Shown here in pieces: positions 39,301 through 48,448 of a stretch of DNA of 64,000 nt. The stretch comes from JAPORK01 sp026710285 (GTDB lineage: Bacteria > Pseudomonadota > Gammaproteobacteria > Pseudomonadales > Endozoicomonadaceae). How positions within the stretch are numbered: position 1 is the first letter of the stretch; every line of letters begins with the position of its first letter. The position numbers and the translations under genes are program-made. The notes beneath the pieces were generated by a model. It was not told where the DNA came from and did not search any database. It saw only the letters and a list, made by a program, of their open reading frames with translations. The stretch is from the NCBI GenBank assembly GCA_965201045.1, contig OZ241746.1, forward strand, positions 1,798,001-1,862,000, read 5' to 3'.

Positions 39301-40119
39301 ATGGCGAAAAGCCGACATTATGCGGTAATAGGACATTCTGTTAGTCACAGCCTGTCTCCTCATATTCATCGCTGTTTTGCTTCACAGTTTGATATTGCGC
39401 TGGAGTATAACATTTGTGATATTCCTACAGACTGCTTTGAAAAGTGTGTGGCAGATTTTTTTATTTCAGGTCATGGGTTGAATGTCACTACACCTTTTAA
39501 ACAGCGTGCGTGGAAAATAGCGGATCAACTCACTGAGCGAGCACTTGTTGCTGAAGCTGCTAATACATTATGGATAGATGATAATAACCGCTTATGTGCA
39601 GATAATACTGATGGTACCGGTCTGGTTAAAGATTTAACCATAAATCTTGGATTTAAAATAAAAGATAGCCGTATTGTTATTGTCGGTGCCGGAGGTGCAG
39701 TTCGGGGAGTGCTGCACGCCTTGTTAAGAGAGCAGCCAGAAACAATCGTGTTAATGAACCGCACACAAAAAAAAGCAGATAGCCTGGTTAAAAAATTTCA
39801 ACAATATGGATCAGTTATTTCGTTTACAGAAAAACATCACAATGAAGCATTTGATCTTATCATTAATGGAACTTCAGCAGGGCTTAACGGTCAGTTGCCA
39901 TCTGTTCCAAAGCAGATTATCAGCAAAGATACAATAATCTATGATATGGCATACGGTAAAGTAGCTGATAATTTTTTAAAATGGTCATCAAACCATGGTG
40001 CAGAACAGATAACTGATGGTACAGGCATGTTGGTAGAACAGGCAGCAGAAGCCTTCTTTATCTGGCATAATTTGCGTCCACAGACATCCGCAATTATCTC
40101 TTCGCTTAAAAACCATTAG
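39301..40119 (+). CDS. aroE: Shikimate 5-dehydrogenase, 272 aa
   Basis: NADPH-dependent reduction of 3-dehydroshikimate to shikimate, in the aromatic amino acid pathway. Substrate-site motif SHSLSPHIH, catalytic Lys in NVTTPFK and catalytic Asp in DNTDGTG; the nucleotide-binding loop GAGGAVRGV is followed by NRTQKK, which favours NADP. I prefer the ATG at 39301 (MAKSRHYAVIG), preceded by aaagga at 39289-39294; an ATG at 39286 would add five residues. Length is as in E. coli (272 aa). Last gene of the run; followed by 200 bp of noncoding repeats. Confidence 0.96.
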   Translation: MAKSRHYAVIGHSVSHSLSPHIHRCFASQFDIALEYNICDIPTDCFEKCVADFFISGHGLNVTTPFKQRAWKIADQLTERALVAEAANTLWIDDNNRLCADNTDGTGLVKDLTINLGFKIKDSRIVIVGAGGAVRGVLHALLREQPETIVLMNRTQKKADSLVKKFQQYGSVISFTEKHHNEAFDLIINGTSAGLNGQLPSVPKQIISKDTIIYDMAYGKVADNFLKWSSNHGAEQITDGTGMLVEQAAEAFFIWHNLRPQTSAIISSLKNH

Positions 40120-40190
40120 CTAATACCCTTTTTCCCTAAAGGTCGTCGCTTAATTATATTTTTTATCTGCAAAGCATATATCAGACCTTT

Positions 40191-40232
40191 AATAACAAAT
40201 AACAAATAACAAATAACAGATAACAGATAACA
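40191..40232. repeat. Heptanucleotide tandem repeat
   Basis: Six exact 7-bp units follow the aroE stop: four aataaca then two gataaca, with a partial unit after them. The array is in noncoding DNA between convergent aroE and ankyrin gene 1, so copy-number change would not alter a protein. No function is known. Confidence 0.85.
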
Positions 40233-40266
40233 AAATAGCTTACAATTTAACCCATAGCAGATTTTT

Positions 40267-40286
40267 AAAAACTGTCCGAAGCATTG
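40267..40286. repeat. Solo arm of a ttcggacagttttt repeat
   Basis: aaaaactgtccgaagcattg matches one arm of the inverted repeat at 60791-60851 and, inverted, the copy at 15421-15446. It lies just downstream of ankyrin gene 1. Confidence 0.6.
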
Positions 40287-40318
40287 ATATTACCAATCCG
40301 ACCACTGGTATAATTTTT

Positions 40319-42457
40319 TTAAGGGTTTGCAAGCTTTTCCACCATGTAGGAAAAACATTCGTTATCTTTCTTTTTAGCAGCAACATAAAGAGCAGAAGTG
40401 CCATAAGTGCTGCAGATATGAAGATTAGCGCCCGCTGATGTTAAAATTTGAACACATTCCAGGTATTGTCTGCTAACAGCACTGTGAAGCGCTGTTTTGT
40501 TATAATCATTTAAAGCATTAATATTGATAGAGGAAGATTGTAATAATGCCAGAATGCATTCTTTATGTCCTTTAAGAGCAGCCATGTGCAGAGGAGTGTT
40601 CTCATTGTCATTTGCAGCATTAACATCTATATGGTCAAATTTTATTAATTCGTTAATACAGTCCGGAAATCCTTTGTTGGCAGCTACATGTAATGCAGTA
40701 AAGCCCGCAACATCTTTGGCATTAACATCAGCACCAAATTGTCGTAATATCTGAATACATTTCCACTGGTTTTGATGAACAGCAAAGTGAAGTGGTGTTC
40801 TGTTATAATCATTTAAAGCATTAATATTGATAGAAGAAAATGGTAATGCCAGGACGCATTCTGTATGTCCTTTAGAAGCAGCCATGTGCAAAGGGGTGTT
40901 CTCATCGTTATTTGCAGCATTAACATCTATACGGTCAAATTGTATTAATTCGTTAATACATTTCGGGAATCCTTTGTTGGCAGCTATATGTAATGCAGTA
41001 AAGCCCGTGACATCTTTGGTATTAACATTAGCATCAAATTGTCGTAATATCTGAACACATTTCCACTGGTTTTGATCAACAGCGCGGTGAAGTGGTGTTT
41101 TGTTATAGTTGTTTACGGCATTAATATCCACAGAAGGAAACTGCAACAGTGACCTGACACATTCTGTGTGTCCCTGGTAAGCAGCCTGGTGAAGAGCAGT
41201 GTCATCATTGTGATCTTTGATATTTATACAATTGACCGGCAAGGCTTCCAATAGAGTATTAACACAGTCGACATTCCCTGTATAAGCAGCTCTATGAAGT
41301 GCAGTGGAGAAATTATCGGTGTTGATATAAAAAATATCGGCACCAGCCGCACACAGTTTTTTAACGCAACCAGTATGTCCATTCATAACTGCTGCATAAA
41401 TAGGGCTTATATTAGCGTTGTTTACCCTATTGATCTCAATATTCGGAACTTTTAATAACATATCAAGGCATGCCTGTTTTCCCTTTGCTGCAGAATGCCA
41501 AAGCGGAGAGCAACCGTGTTCATCCTGAATATTTACATCTATAAATTTGTTGTCTTCTAAAAGAAAATGAAGACTGTTTAGATCGTTTTCAAAGACAGCT
41601 TTATGGATTAAATTATTATTCTTTTTGTCTGGCTTGCCGGACGGTTTAGGACAAAATGTTAATAGTAACTCAACGCAGTTTTTATGTTCTGCTTTGGCAG
41701 CATAATCAAGAGCAGTATATTTATCCTTATTTGTGTGATTGACATCAATACCCTGAGTTTGCAGTAATTTTAAAAGACATTCATAGTGACCTCCTCTGGC
41801 AGCCAGATGTAACGGAGTGTCACCCAATATGTTTTCACGGTTAACATTAATAGCAGTAGTCAAAACACTTTCATCTTCATCTTCATTCGTTAACAATGCA
41901 AAAGAGAATGGATTGTATCCCTGGGAGACAGGAGCATAAGATCTTTTTTTACTATTTAATAACAGCTCTATACATGATGTACAACCTTCTCGGGCAGCGA
42001 TATGCAGGGCTGTATTACCCCATTTGTCAACGGCATTTATATTGCTAATAAAAGGTATCAAATGCTCAAGGATTACAGTATTATTTTTAAGTATTGCGGC
42101 ATGAACAACGTTCCTGCCATTGTTGTCTGCAATAAAGATTTTAAAGTCAGGAACTATCAGCAATATGGCGCCTTTTGTAAAATTACTATAAATAGCTTCA
42201 TGGAGAGGAGTATTGCCATGTTCATTTTGCATATTGACATCTGCTCCTTCATTAATTAGCTGATTAATAGCAACCAGATTGCGTTGCTGAACAGCAACAA
42301 ACAGATCACCAGCAAATGCAGACATACTGAAAGCTGATAGTAAAAATAGCAACCACCAGCTTGAGGTTTTTTTAGTTTTATTGGGAAGCATATTGCTAAA
42401 ACAGAGATGTAAGCAATTGATAAAAACTTTTTTTGCTGGAAATACATATGTAAACAT
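40319..42457 (-). CDS. Exported ankyrin-repeat protein 1, about 712 aa
   Basis: About 18 ankyrin repeats run from residue 60 to the C-terminus (phrases such as GNTPLHEAI, GNTALHIAA, NKTPLHRAV, GFTALHIAANKG). Before them is a hydrophobic segment (WWLLFLLSAFSMSAFA) that looks like a signal peptide. If the true start is the internal ATG at 42391 (MLPNKTKK) the signal peptide is canonical; the ATG at 42457 and a GTG at 42463 give longer N-termini, so the start is uncertain. A 303-bp super-repeat (40498-40800 and 40801-41100, three ankyrin repeats each) lies inside. Ankyrin repeats bind proteins; exported ankyrin proteins of intracellular bacteria commonly act on host targets, but none can be named here. 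Confidence 0.88.
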   Translation of the reverse strand: MFTYVFPAKKVFINCLHLCFSNMLPNKTKKTSSWWLLFLLSAFSMSAFAGDLFVAVQQRNLVAINQLINEGADVNMQNEHGNTPLHEAIYSNFTKGAILLIVPDFKIFIADNNGRNVVHAAILKNNTVILEHLIPFISNINAVDKWGNTALHIAAREGCTSCIELLLNSKKRSYAPVSQGYNPFSFALLTNEDEDESVLTTAINVNRENILGDTPLHLAARGGHYECLLKLLQTQGIDVNHTNKDKYTALDYAAKAEHKNCVELLLTFCPKPSGKPDKKNNNLIHKAVFENDLNSLHFLLEDNKFIDVNIQDEHGCSPLWHSAAKGKQACLDMLLKVPNIEINRVNNANISPIYAAVMNGHTGCVKKLCAAGADIFYINTDNFSTALHRAAYTGNVDCVNTLLEALPVNCINIKDHNDDTALHQAAYQGHTECVRSLLQFPSVDINAVNNYNKTPLHRAVDQNQWKCVQILRQFDANVNTKDVTGFTALHIAANKGFPKCINELIQFDRIDVNAANNDENTPLHMAASKGHTECVLALPFSSININALNDYNRTPLHFAVHQNQWKCIQILRQFGADVNAKDVAGFTALHVAANKGFPDCINELIKFDHIDVNAANDNENTPLHMAALKGHKECILALLQSSSININALNDYNKTALHSAVSRQYLECVQILTSAGANLHICSTYGTSALYVAAKKKDNECFSYMVEKLANP

Positions 42458-42807
42458 AAACACAACTTCAATGCTATTAGCTTTTCCTGTTATTATTAAA
42501 ATTCATACAGCCAGAAAAGATAGTTGAATTATTTTAAATGTGTTTTATTTTTTTACATTTTTTAGTTAATATAGCTGAAGTATCAACTGATCCAGGACTT
42601 GAGCATTCCATTAATAACCATGCTGGATCAGACTTTTCATAAAGTGTTGTTATGAACAGATTATAAAAGACTAAAATCCAGCATTCTGAAGTTGAACAGA
42701 TATAACTGAATTATTCACAGCAACGCAGTTTTTCCAAATTACTTCACAGGTGCTCTTCATCTGTGAAGGTTAATAACAATCGATTTATCTTTAAAAATTA
42801 GCCTTTT
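42458..42807. other. Spacer between ankyrin genes, duplicated upstream region
   Basis: The first 130 bp upstream of ankyrin gene 1 (agccagaaaagatagttgaa) are nearly identical to the region upstream of ankyrin gene 2 (44950-45110), so the promoter was duplicated with the gene. The right half belongs to the 3' element listed at 42623-42800. No other gene is seen. Confidence 0.6.
42623..42800. repeat. Shared 3' element, copy 1
   Basis: Approx. 175 bp immediately downstream of ankyrin gene 2. Closely similar copies follow each of the three Cys-repeat genes. It contains a perfect 8-bp inverted repeat, cttcacag (42742-42749) and ctgtgaag (42761-42768), around an 11-base loop. There is no T tract, so it is not a standard intrinsic terminator. 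Confidence 0.75.
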
Positions 42808-44946
42808 TTAAGGGGTTGCAAGCTTTGCCAGCATGTAGGCAAAACATTCGCTATCTTTCTTTTTAGCAGCAACATAAAGAGCAGGAGTGCCATAAATGCT
42901 GCAGATACTAAGATTAGTACCTGCTGCTATTAAAATCTTAACACATTGCAGGTATCTTCTGTCAACAGCACTGTGAAGTGCTGTTTTGTTATGATCATTT
43001 AAAGCGTTAATATTGATAGAGGAAGATTGTAATAATGCCTGGATACATTCTGTATATCCTTTAAGAGCAGCCATGTGCAGAGGAGTGTTCTCATCGTTAT
43101 TTACAGCATTAACATCTATACGGTCAAATTGTATTAATTCGTTAATACATGTCGGGAATCCTCTGTTAGCAGCTATATGTAATGCAGTAAAGTTCACAGC
43201 ATCTTTGATATTAACATCAGCACCAAATTGTCGTAATATCTGAACACATTTCCACTGGTTTTGCTCAACAGCACGATGAAGTGGTGTTTTGTTAGAGCTG
43301 TTTACGGAATTAATATCCACAGAAGGAAACTGCAACAGTGACTTGACACATTCTGTGTGCCCCTGGTGAGCAGCCTGGTGAAGAGGAGTGTTCTTCTTGT
43401 CGTTTGCAGCATTAACATCTATATGGTCAAATTTTATTAATTCTTCAATACAGTCCAGGAATCCTTTGTTGGCAGCTATATGTAATGCAGTAAAGCTCGT
43501 GACATCTTTGGCATTAACATCAGCATCAAATTGTCGTAATATCTGAACACATTTCCACTGGTTTTGATCAACAGCGCGGTGAAGTGGTGTTTTGTTATAG
43601 TTGTTTACGGCATTAATATCCACAGAAGAAAACTGCAACAGTGACCTGACACATTCTGTGTGCCCTAGGTAAGCAGCCTGGTGAAGAGGAGTGTCATCAT
43701 TGTAATCTTTGATATTTATACAATTGACCGGCAAGACCTCCAGTAGTGCATTAACACAGTTTACATCTCCTGTATAAGCAGCTCTGTGAAGTACAGTGGA
43801 GAAATTATTGGTGTTGATATAAATATCGGCACCAGCCGCACACAGTTCTTTAACGCAGCCAGCATGCCCATTCATAACTGCTGCATAAATAGGGCTTATA
43901 CAAGAGTTGTTTACACTATTGATCTCAACATCCGGAACTTTTAATAATATATCAAGGCATGCCTGTTTTCCCTCTGCAGCAGAATGCCAAAGCGGAGAAC
44001 AACCGTTTTCATCCTGAATATTCACATTTATAAATTTGTTGTCTTCTAAAAGAAAACGAAGACTTCTCAGATCGTTTTCAAAGACAGCCTTATGGATTAA
44101 ATTATTGTTCTTTTTGTCCGGCTTGCCGGACAGTTTAGAACAAAATGTTGATAGTAACTCAACGCAGTTTGTATGTCCTGCTTTGATAGCATAATCAAGA
44201 GCAGTATATTTATTCTTATTTTTGTGATTTACATCAATACCCTGAGTTTTCAGTAATTTTAAAAGACATTCATAATGACCTCCTCTGGCAGCCAGGTGTG
44301 ACGGAGTGTCACCCGCTATGTTTTCACAGTTAACATTAATAGCAGTAGTCAAAACACTTTCATCTTCATTTTCATTCGTTAACAATGCAAAAGAGAATGG
44401 ATTGTATCCCTGGGAGACAGGAGCATAAGATCTTTTTTTACTATTTAATAACAGCTCTATACATGATGTACAACCTTCCCGGGCAGCGATATGCAGGGCT
44501 GTATTACCCCATTTGTCAACGGCATTTATATGGCTAATAAAAGGTATCAAATACTCAAGGATTACAGTATTTTTTTTAAGTATTGCGGCATGAACAACGT
44601 TCCAGCCATTGTTGTCTGCAATAAAGATTTTAAAGTCAGGAACTATCAGCAATATGGCTCCTTTTGTAAAGCCGTTATAAATAGCTTCATGGAGAGGAGT
44701 ATTGCCATGTTCATTTTGAATATTAACATCTGCTCCTTCATTAATTAGCTGATTGATAGCGATCAGGTTGCGCTGCTGAACAGCAACAAACAGATCACCA
44801 GCAAATGCAGATATGCTGAAAGCTGGTAGCAAAAATAGCAACCACCGGCTTAAGGTTTTTTTAGTTTTATCGGAAAACATATTGCTAAAACAGAGCTGTA
44901 AGCAATTGATAAAACGTTTTTTTGCTGGAAATACATATGTAAACAT
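42808..44946 (-). CDS. Exported ankyrin-repeat protein 2, about 712 aa
   Basis: Paralog of ankyrin protein 1 with the same length and about 18 repeats. The first 330 residues are almost identical; differences concentrate in the C-terminal third, where repeats have been exchanged (for example NTPLHQAAHQG and NKTPLHRAVEQN in place of one super-repeat unit). The signal-like segment WLLFLLPAFSISAFA is conserved, with the same start ambiguity (GTG 44952, ATG 44946, ATG 44880). The module shuffling suggests that the target-binding surface is changing between copies. It is followed by the shared 3' hairpin element; gene 1 is not. Confidence 0.88.
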   Translation of the reverse strand: MFTYVFPAKKRFINCLQLCFSNMFSDKTKKTLSRWLLFLLPAFSISAFAGDLFVAVQQRNLIAINQLINEGADVNIQNEHGNTPLHEAIYNGFTKGAILLIVPDFKIFIADNNGWNVVHAAILKKNTVILEYLIPFISHINAVDKWGNTALHIAAREGCTSCIELLLNSKKRSYAPVSQGYNPFSFALLTNENEDESVLTTAINVNCENIAGDTPSHLAARGGHYECLLKLLKTQGIDVNHKNKNKYTALDYAIKAGHTNCVELLSTFCSKLSGKPDKKNNNLIHKAVFENDLRSLRFLLEDNKFINVNIQDENGCSPLWHSAAEGKQACLDILLKVPDVEINSVNNSCISPIYAAVMNGHAGCVKELCAAGADIYINTNNFSTVLHRAAYTGDVNCVNALLEVLPVNCINIKDYNDDTPLHQAAYLGHTECVRSLLQFSSVDINAVNNYNKTPLHRAVDQNQWKCVQILRQFDADVNAKDVTSFTALHIAANKGFLDCIEELIKFDHIDVNAANDKKNTPLHQAAHQGHTECVKSLLQFPSVDINSVNSSNKTPLHRAVEQNQWKCVQILRQFGADVNIKDAVNFTALHIAANRGFPTCINELIQFDRIDVNAVNNDENTPLHMAALKGYTECIQALLQSSSININALNDHNKTALHSAVDRRYLQCVKILIAAGTNLSICSIYGTPALYVAAKKKDSECFAYMLAKLATP

Positions 44947-45111
44947 AAACACAACTTCAATGGTATTAGCTTTTCTTGCTCTTGTTAAAATTCATACAGC
45001 CAGAAAAGATAGTTGAATTATTTTAAATGTGTTGTATTTTTTTACATTTTTTAGTTAATATAGCTGAAGTATCAACTGATCCAGGACTTGCGCATTCCAC
45101 TAATAACCATA

Positions 45112-45286
45112 CTGGATTAGACTTATCATAAAGTATTGTTATTAACAGATTATAAAAAATTAAACCCTGGCGTTTTGGAGTTGAACAGGTATCATTGAAT
45201 TATTCACTGCAACGTGACTTTTACAAATTGCTTCACAGATGTTCTTCATCTGTGAAGGTTAACAACGGTCGATTTGTCTTTCAATA
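45112..45286. repeat. Shared 3' element, copy 2
   Basis: Downstream of Cys-repeat gene 1. Hairpin arms cttcacag (45231-45238) and ctgtgaag (45250-45257). The sequence to its left is the duplicated upstream region of ankyrin gene 2, so this copy bridges the two gene families. Confidence 0.75.
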
Positions 45287-45904
45287 TTAGCCTCTCGTTC
45301 TTTTTGTATTATTCAATGATGAATGTACTGTATTATATAACATTGTGATACTTGCGCCTATATTCAGAATACACTCCGTGTAAAGCTTATTTTCGATTAG
45401 ATATTGACACTTATACGCATGTACCTTTAACAAATTGTTTAAAGTTTGTTCAACTTTTCCCGGTGTTGTGTTCAAAAAAGTACAGACCCCTCCATTTACC
45501 GGAGCTCTGGTATCAGCATTACTACATTTATATGGAGATAATTTACTCTTTTTGAAAAAATTGGCTATTTGATTATTTGAAGGTACGGTAATATGTTTAC
45601 AACCTCCGTCTGCTGCTGTTATATCACAGGAAGGTATTTTATAAAATTGTTGAGGTCCAAAACTGGTACAGGTAGCTCCGGTATCACATGACATTGTCGA
45701 TTTATATCCAATACAAGTACTACCAGTAGAGCAATTCATGATCGATTCATATCCAATACAAGTACTAACAGTCTTGCAAGAAATTTGTGTTTTATAACTT
45801 GTACACCTATTTCCGAGACTACAAGTAACGTCTGCAAAAATATTATTACATAGCGTATATAATGAAAAAACAGCCAGTAAAAATATTATTTTTATTTTAT
45901 TCAT
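45287..45904 (-). CDS. Secreted Cys-rich repeat protein 1, 205 aa
   Basis: Signal peptide of about 24 residues (MNKIKIIFLLAVFSLYTLCN, cleavage after IFA). Four tandem 15-residue units follow, each with the pattern C-x5-C-x-GY (for example NCSTGSTCIGYKSTM). The rest is a 115-residue domain with six cysteines, including CSNADTRAPVNGGVC and AYKCQYLIENKLYTECILN. I do not recognise the family. The regular two-Cys units suggest a disulfide-locked or metal-binding rod ahead of a globular domain. It is one of three tandem paralogs; this one has four units where the others have three. An aaggaa ribosome binding site precedes the ATG. Confidence 0.82.
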   Translation of the reverse strand: MNKIKIIFLLAVFSLYTLCNNIFADVTCSLGNRCTSYKTQISCKTVSTCIGYESIMNCSTGSTCIGYKSTMSCDTGATCTSFGPQQFYKIPSCDITAADGGCKHITVPSNNQIANFFKKSKLSPYKCSNADTRAPVNGGVCTFLNTTPGKVEQTLNNLLKVHAYKCQYLIENKLYTECILNIGASITMLYNTVHSSLNNTKRTRG

Positions 45905-46157
45905 TTAGTTACTTCCTTTATTTGATTTAGTTTTAATATATAGTTCATTGCTTTTGAAACATAATCAAACCTCTTACTTGAGTAGCTAAAAAAACGCGAA
46001 TGCCTCAAAACAGTGTACAAATACACAACCCCGTAAAAAGTCACTTTTTGAAGCATGTACAAGTATAGTTGACAAGTAATTATTGTTTAAGTTGCCTGCT
46101 ACAAAAAGCAGTTGAGGTGGTAAGTAATAAATAGGTCAATTTACATCAGGAAGGCGA

Positions 46158-46311
46158 CGTTATCAATGCCGATGTAATCGTTACTTTTAACCCTGAATAT
46201 TTTTCTGGTTTTTGTGTACTCTTAAAATCTCTAAAAACAGATCTGCTTTGGGAAAGTCTGCTTCACAATCCAGGGAAGTTGATATTTTTTACCAACAAAG
46301 GATATGAGTAA
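46158..46311 (+). pseudogene. Decayed ORF remnant, copy A
   Basis: An open stretch reads DVINADVIVTFNPEYFSG, then LLKSLKTDLLWESLLHNPGK, and ends FFTNKGYE. It matches the frame at 47352-47567 and a shorter piece near 48700, but here stops lie just upstream. It looks like a fragment of an unknown gene carried along in the tandem duplication. Confidence 0.4.
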
Positions 46312-46443
46312 TCATTAAATTAACTCCTGCTTAGCGTTTTTAACTAAGCAATAAAAGCAAAGATTTTTATTATTCAATTAAAAACCTTACATTGATGTTA
46401 AATTCACTAAAAACTGATCATATATTCATTTAACCTGGAAAGA

Positions 46444-46637
46444 CCGGATTAGGCTTATGATAAAGTATTGTTATTAACAGATTATAAAAGACTAAAACCA
46501 ACTATTTTGAAGTTGAACAGGTATAATTAAATTATTCACTGCAATGCAGCTTTTCCAAATTGCTTCGCAGATGTTCTTCATCTGTGAAGGTTAATAGCAG
46601 TCGATTTATCTTTCAAAATTAGCCTTTTGTTCTTTTT
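46444..46637. repeat. Shared 3' element, copy 3
   Basis: Downstream of Cys-repeat gene 2. Arms cttcgcag (46563-46570) and ctgtgaag (46582-46589), with one base change that leaves a G-U or mismatch in the stem. Confidence 0.75.
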
Positions 46638-46640
46638 GTA

Positions 46641-47180
46641 TTAATACGATGATGAGTGTACTGCATTATATAAAATTGCGACACTTATGCCCATATTCAG
46701 GATACACTCCGTGTTAAGCTTATGTTCGTTTAGATATTGACACTCATACGCATGTATCTTTAACAGATTATTTAAAGTTTGTTCAACTTTTCCTGGTGTT
46801 GCGTTCAAAAAAACACAGAATCCTCCATTTACTGGAGCTCTAATATCAGCATTGCTACATTCATATGGAAATATTGATTTAGCCTTTTTAAAAAATTCAA
46901 CTATTTGACTATTTAAAGGTACAGGAAAATTTTTGCAACCTCCTGGTGATGATGCATCACAGTGAGGTTTTTGAGGTCCAAAATTGGTGCAAGTAGCCCC
47001 GGTATCACATGACATTTGCGATTGATATCCAATACAAGTACTACCAGTATCGCAAGACATTGTTGTTTTATAACCTATACATTTGCCTCCGGTCTGACAA
47101 TTAACGTTTGCAAAAATATTATTACATAGCGTATACAATGAAAAAACAGCCAGTAGAAATATTATTTTTATTTTATTCAT
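46641..47180 (-). CDS. Secreted Cys-rich repeat protein 2, 179 aa
   Basis: Paralog of Cys-repeat protein 1: identical signal peptide, then three 15-residue C-x5-C units (SCDTGSTCIGYQSQM) and the same globular domain (CSNADIRAPVNGGFC, HAYECQYLNEHK). One unit fewer than protein 1, and a shorter linker (FGPQKPHCD). An in-frame 45-bp loss or gain explains the difference. The gene, its upstream sequence and the 3' hairpin element form a unit of about 1.27 kb that is repeated three times. Confidence 0.82.
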   Translation of the reverse strand: MNKIKIIFLLAVFSLYTLCNNIFANVNCQTGGKCIGYKTTMSCDTGSTCIGYQSQMSCDTGATCTNFGPQKPHCDASSPGGCKNFPVPLNSQIVEFFKKAKSIFPYECSNADIRAPVNGGFCVFLNATPGKVEQTLNNLLKIHAYECQYLNEHKLNTECILNMGISVAILYNAVHSSSY

Positions 47181-47351
47181 TTGGTTATTTCCTTTATTTA
47201 ATTTAGTTTTAACATATAGTTTATTGTTTTTGAAACAGAATAAAACCTGTTGCTTGAGTGGCTAAAAAAACGCTAATATCTCAAAACTGTGTACAAACAC
47301 ATAATTCTGTAAAAAAGTCACTTTTTGATGCATATGCAAGTATATTGACAA

Positions 47352-47567
47352 GTGACTCTTGCTGAAGTTTCCTGCTGCTACAAAAAAACAGTTGAGGTGG
47401 CAGGTAATAAAGAGGTCAATTTACATAAGACATGTGACGTTATTAATGCTGATGTAATCGTTACTTTTAACCTTGAATATTTTTCTGGTCTTTGTGCGCT
47501 CTTAAAATCTTTAAAAACAGATCTGCTTTGGGAAAGTCTGCTTCACAATCCAGGGAAGTACCAATAA
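47352..47567 (+). pseudogene. ORF remnant, copy B, 71 codons
   Basis: The longest copy of the remnant: open from an ATG to a stop, including NADVIVTFNLEYFSG and LLWESLLHNPGK. There is no clear ribosome binding site, and its relatives at 46.2 kb and 48.7 kb are broken, so it is more likely a duplicated fragment than a functional gene. No family is recognised. Confidence 0.4.
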
Positions 47568-47712
47568 AGGATATGAGCAATCATTAAATTAACTCCTGCT
47601 CAGCGTTTTTAACTAAGCAATAAAAGCAAGGATTTTTATTATTCAATTAAAAACTTTTCATTGATGTTAAATTCACTAAAAAGTGACAATATATTCATTT
47701 AACCTGGAAATA

Positions 47713-47885
47713 CCGGATTAGACTTATCATAAAGTATTGTTATTAACAGATTATAAAAGACTAAAACCCAGTGTTTTGAAGTTGAACAGGTATAACTGAA
47801 TTATTCGCTGCAACGCAGCTTTTCCAAATTGCTTCACAGGTGCTCTTCATCTGTGAAGGTTAATAACAGTCGATTTATCTTGCAA
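47713..47885. repeat. Shared 3' element, copy 4
   Basis: Downstream of Cys-repeat gene 3. Arms cttcacag (47832-47839) and ctgtgaag (47851-47858); the stem is perfect and the loop gtgctcttcat equals that of copy 1. Confidence 0.75.
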
Positions 47886-47887
47886 AA

Positions 47888-48448
47888 TTAGTTTTTTGTT
47901 CTTTTTGTATTATACAATGATGAATGTACTGCATTATATAAAATTGTGACACTTGTATTCATATTGAGGGTACACGCCGTGAAAACCTTATTTTCGCTTA
48001 GATAGTTACATTTATACGCATTTGTCTTTAACAGATTATTTATAATTCGCTCAACTTTTTCCGGTGATGAGTTCCAAAAAACACATCCCCCTCCATTTAC
48101 CGGAGCTCTAACATTAGCATTGGTACATTCATATGGATATATTGATTTAACCTTTTTGAAAAATTCAACTATTTGACTATTTGAAGGCATAGGTAAACGT
48201 TTGCAGCATCCTGGTGCTGATATGTCACAGTAAGGTTTTTGAGGTCCAAAATTGGTGCAGGTAGCCCCGGAACTACATGACATGTTCGATTCAGATCCAA
48301 TACAGTTACTACCACTATCGCAATACATTGTTGTTTTATAACCCATACATGTGTCTCCGGCCTGACAATTAACGTTTGCAAAAATATTATTACATAGCGT
48401 ATACAATGAAAAGGCAGCCAGTAGAAATATTATTTTTATTTTATTCAT
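47888..48448 (-). CDS. Secreted Cys-rich repeat protein 3, 186 aa
   Basis: Third tandem paralog. I set the start at the ATG at 48448 because the signal peptide (MNKIKIIFLLAAFSLYTLCN) matches the other two copies and an aaggaa site precedes it; an ATG at 48508 would add 20 hydrophilic residues in front of the signal. Three 15-residue units (YCDSGSNCIGSESNM is the most altered, with GS for GY), then the six-Cys domain (CTNANVRAPVNGGGC, NAYKCNYLSENK). The most divergent copy, so probably the oldest. Confidence 0.82.
   Translation of the reverse strand: MNKIKIIFLLAAFSLYTLCNNIFANVNCQAGDTCMGYKTTMYCDSGSNCIGSESNMSCSSGATCTNFGPQKPYCDISAPGCCKRLPMPSNSQIVEFFKKVKSIYPYECTNANVRAPVNGGGCVFWNSSPEKVERIINNLLKTNAYKCNYLSENKVFTACTLNMNTSVTILYNAVHSSLYNTKRTKN

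Larger units (their letters stand above)
45905..46640. other. Spacer with remnant and shared 3' element
   Basis: No intact gene. 46070-46315 contains a decayed coding remnant, copy A of the 47352-47567 sequence, interrupted by stops upstream of DVINADVIVTF. 46444-46637 is copy 3 of the shared 3' element. The left part should hold the promoter of Cys-repeat gene 1. Confidence 0.55.
47181..47887. other. Spacer with remnant and shared 3' element
   Basis: Same arrangement as 45905-46640: promoter side of Cys-repeat gene 2, a remnant frame at 47352-47567, then the 3' element at 47713-47885. Nothing else is seen. Confidence 0.55.

Noticed and set aside
40191..40232. Possible CRISPR-like array
   Set aside because: Units are only 7 bp with no spacers; it is a simple tandem repeat.
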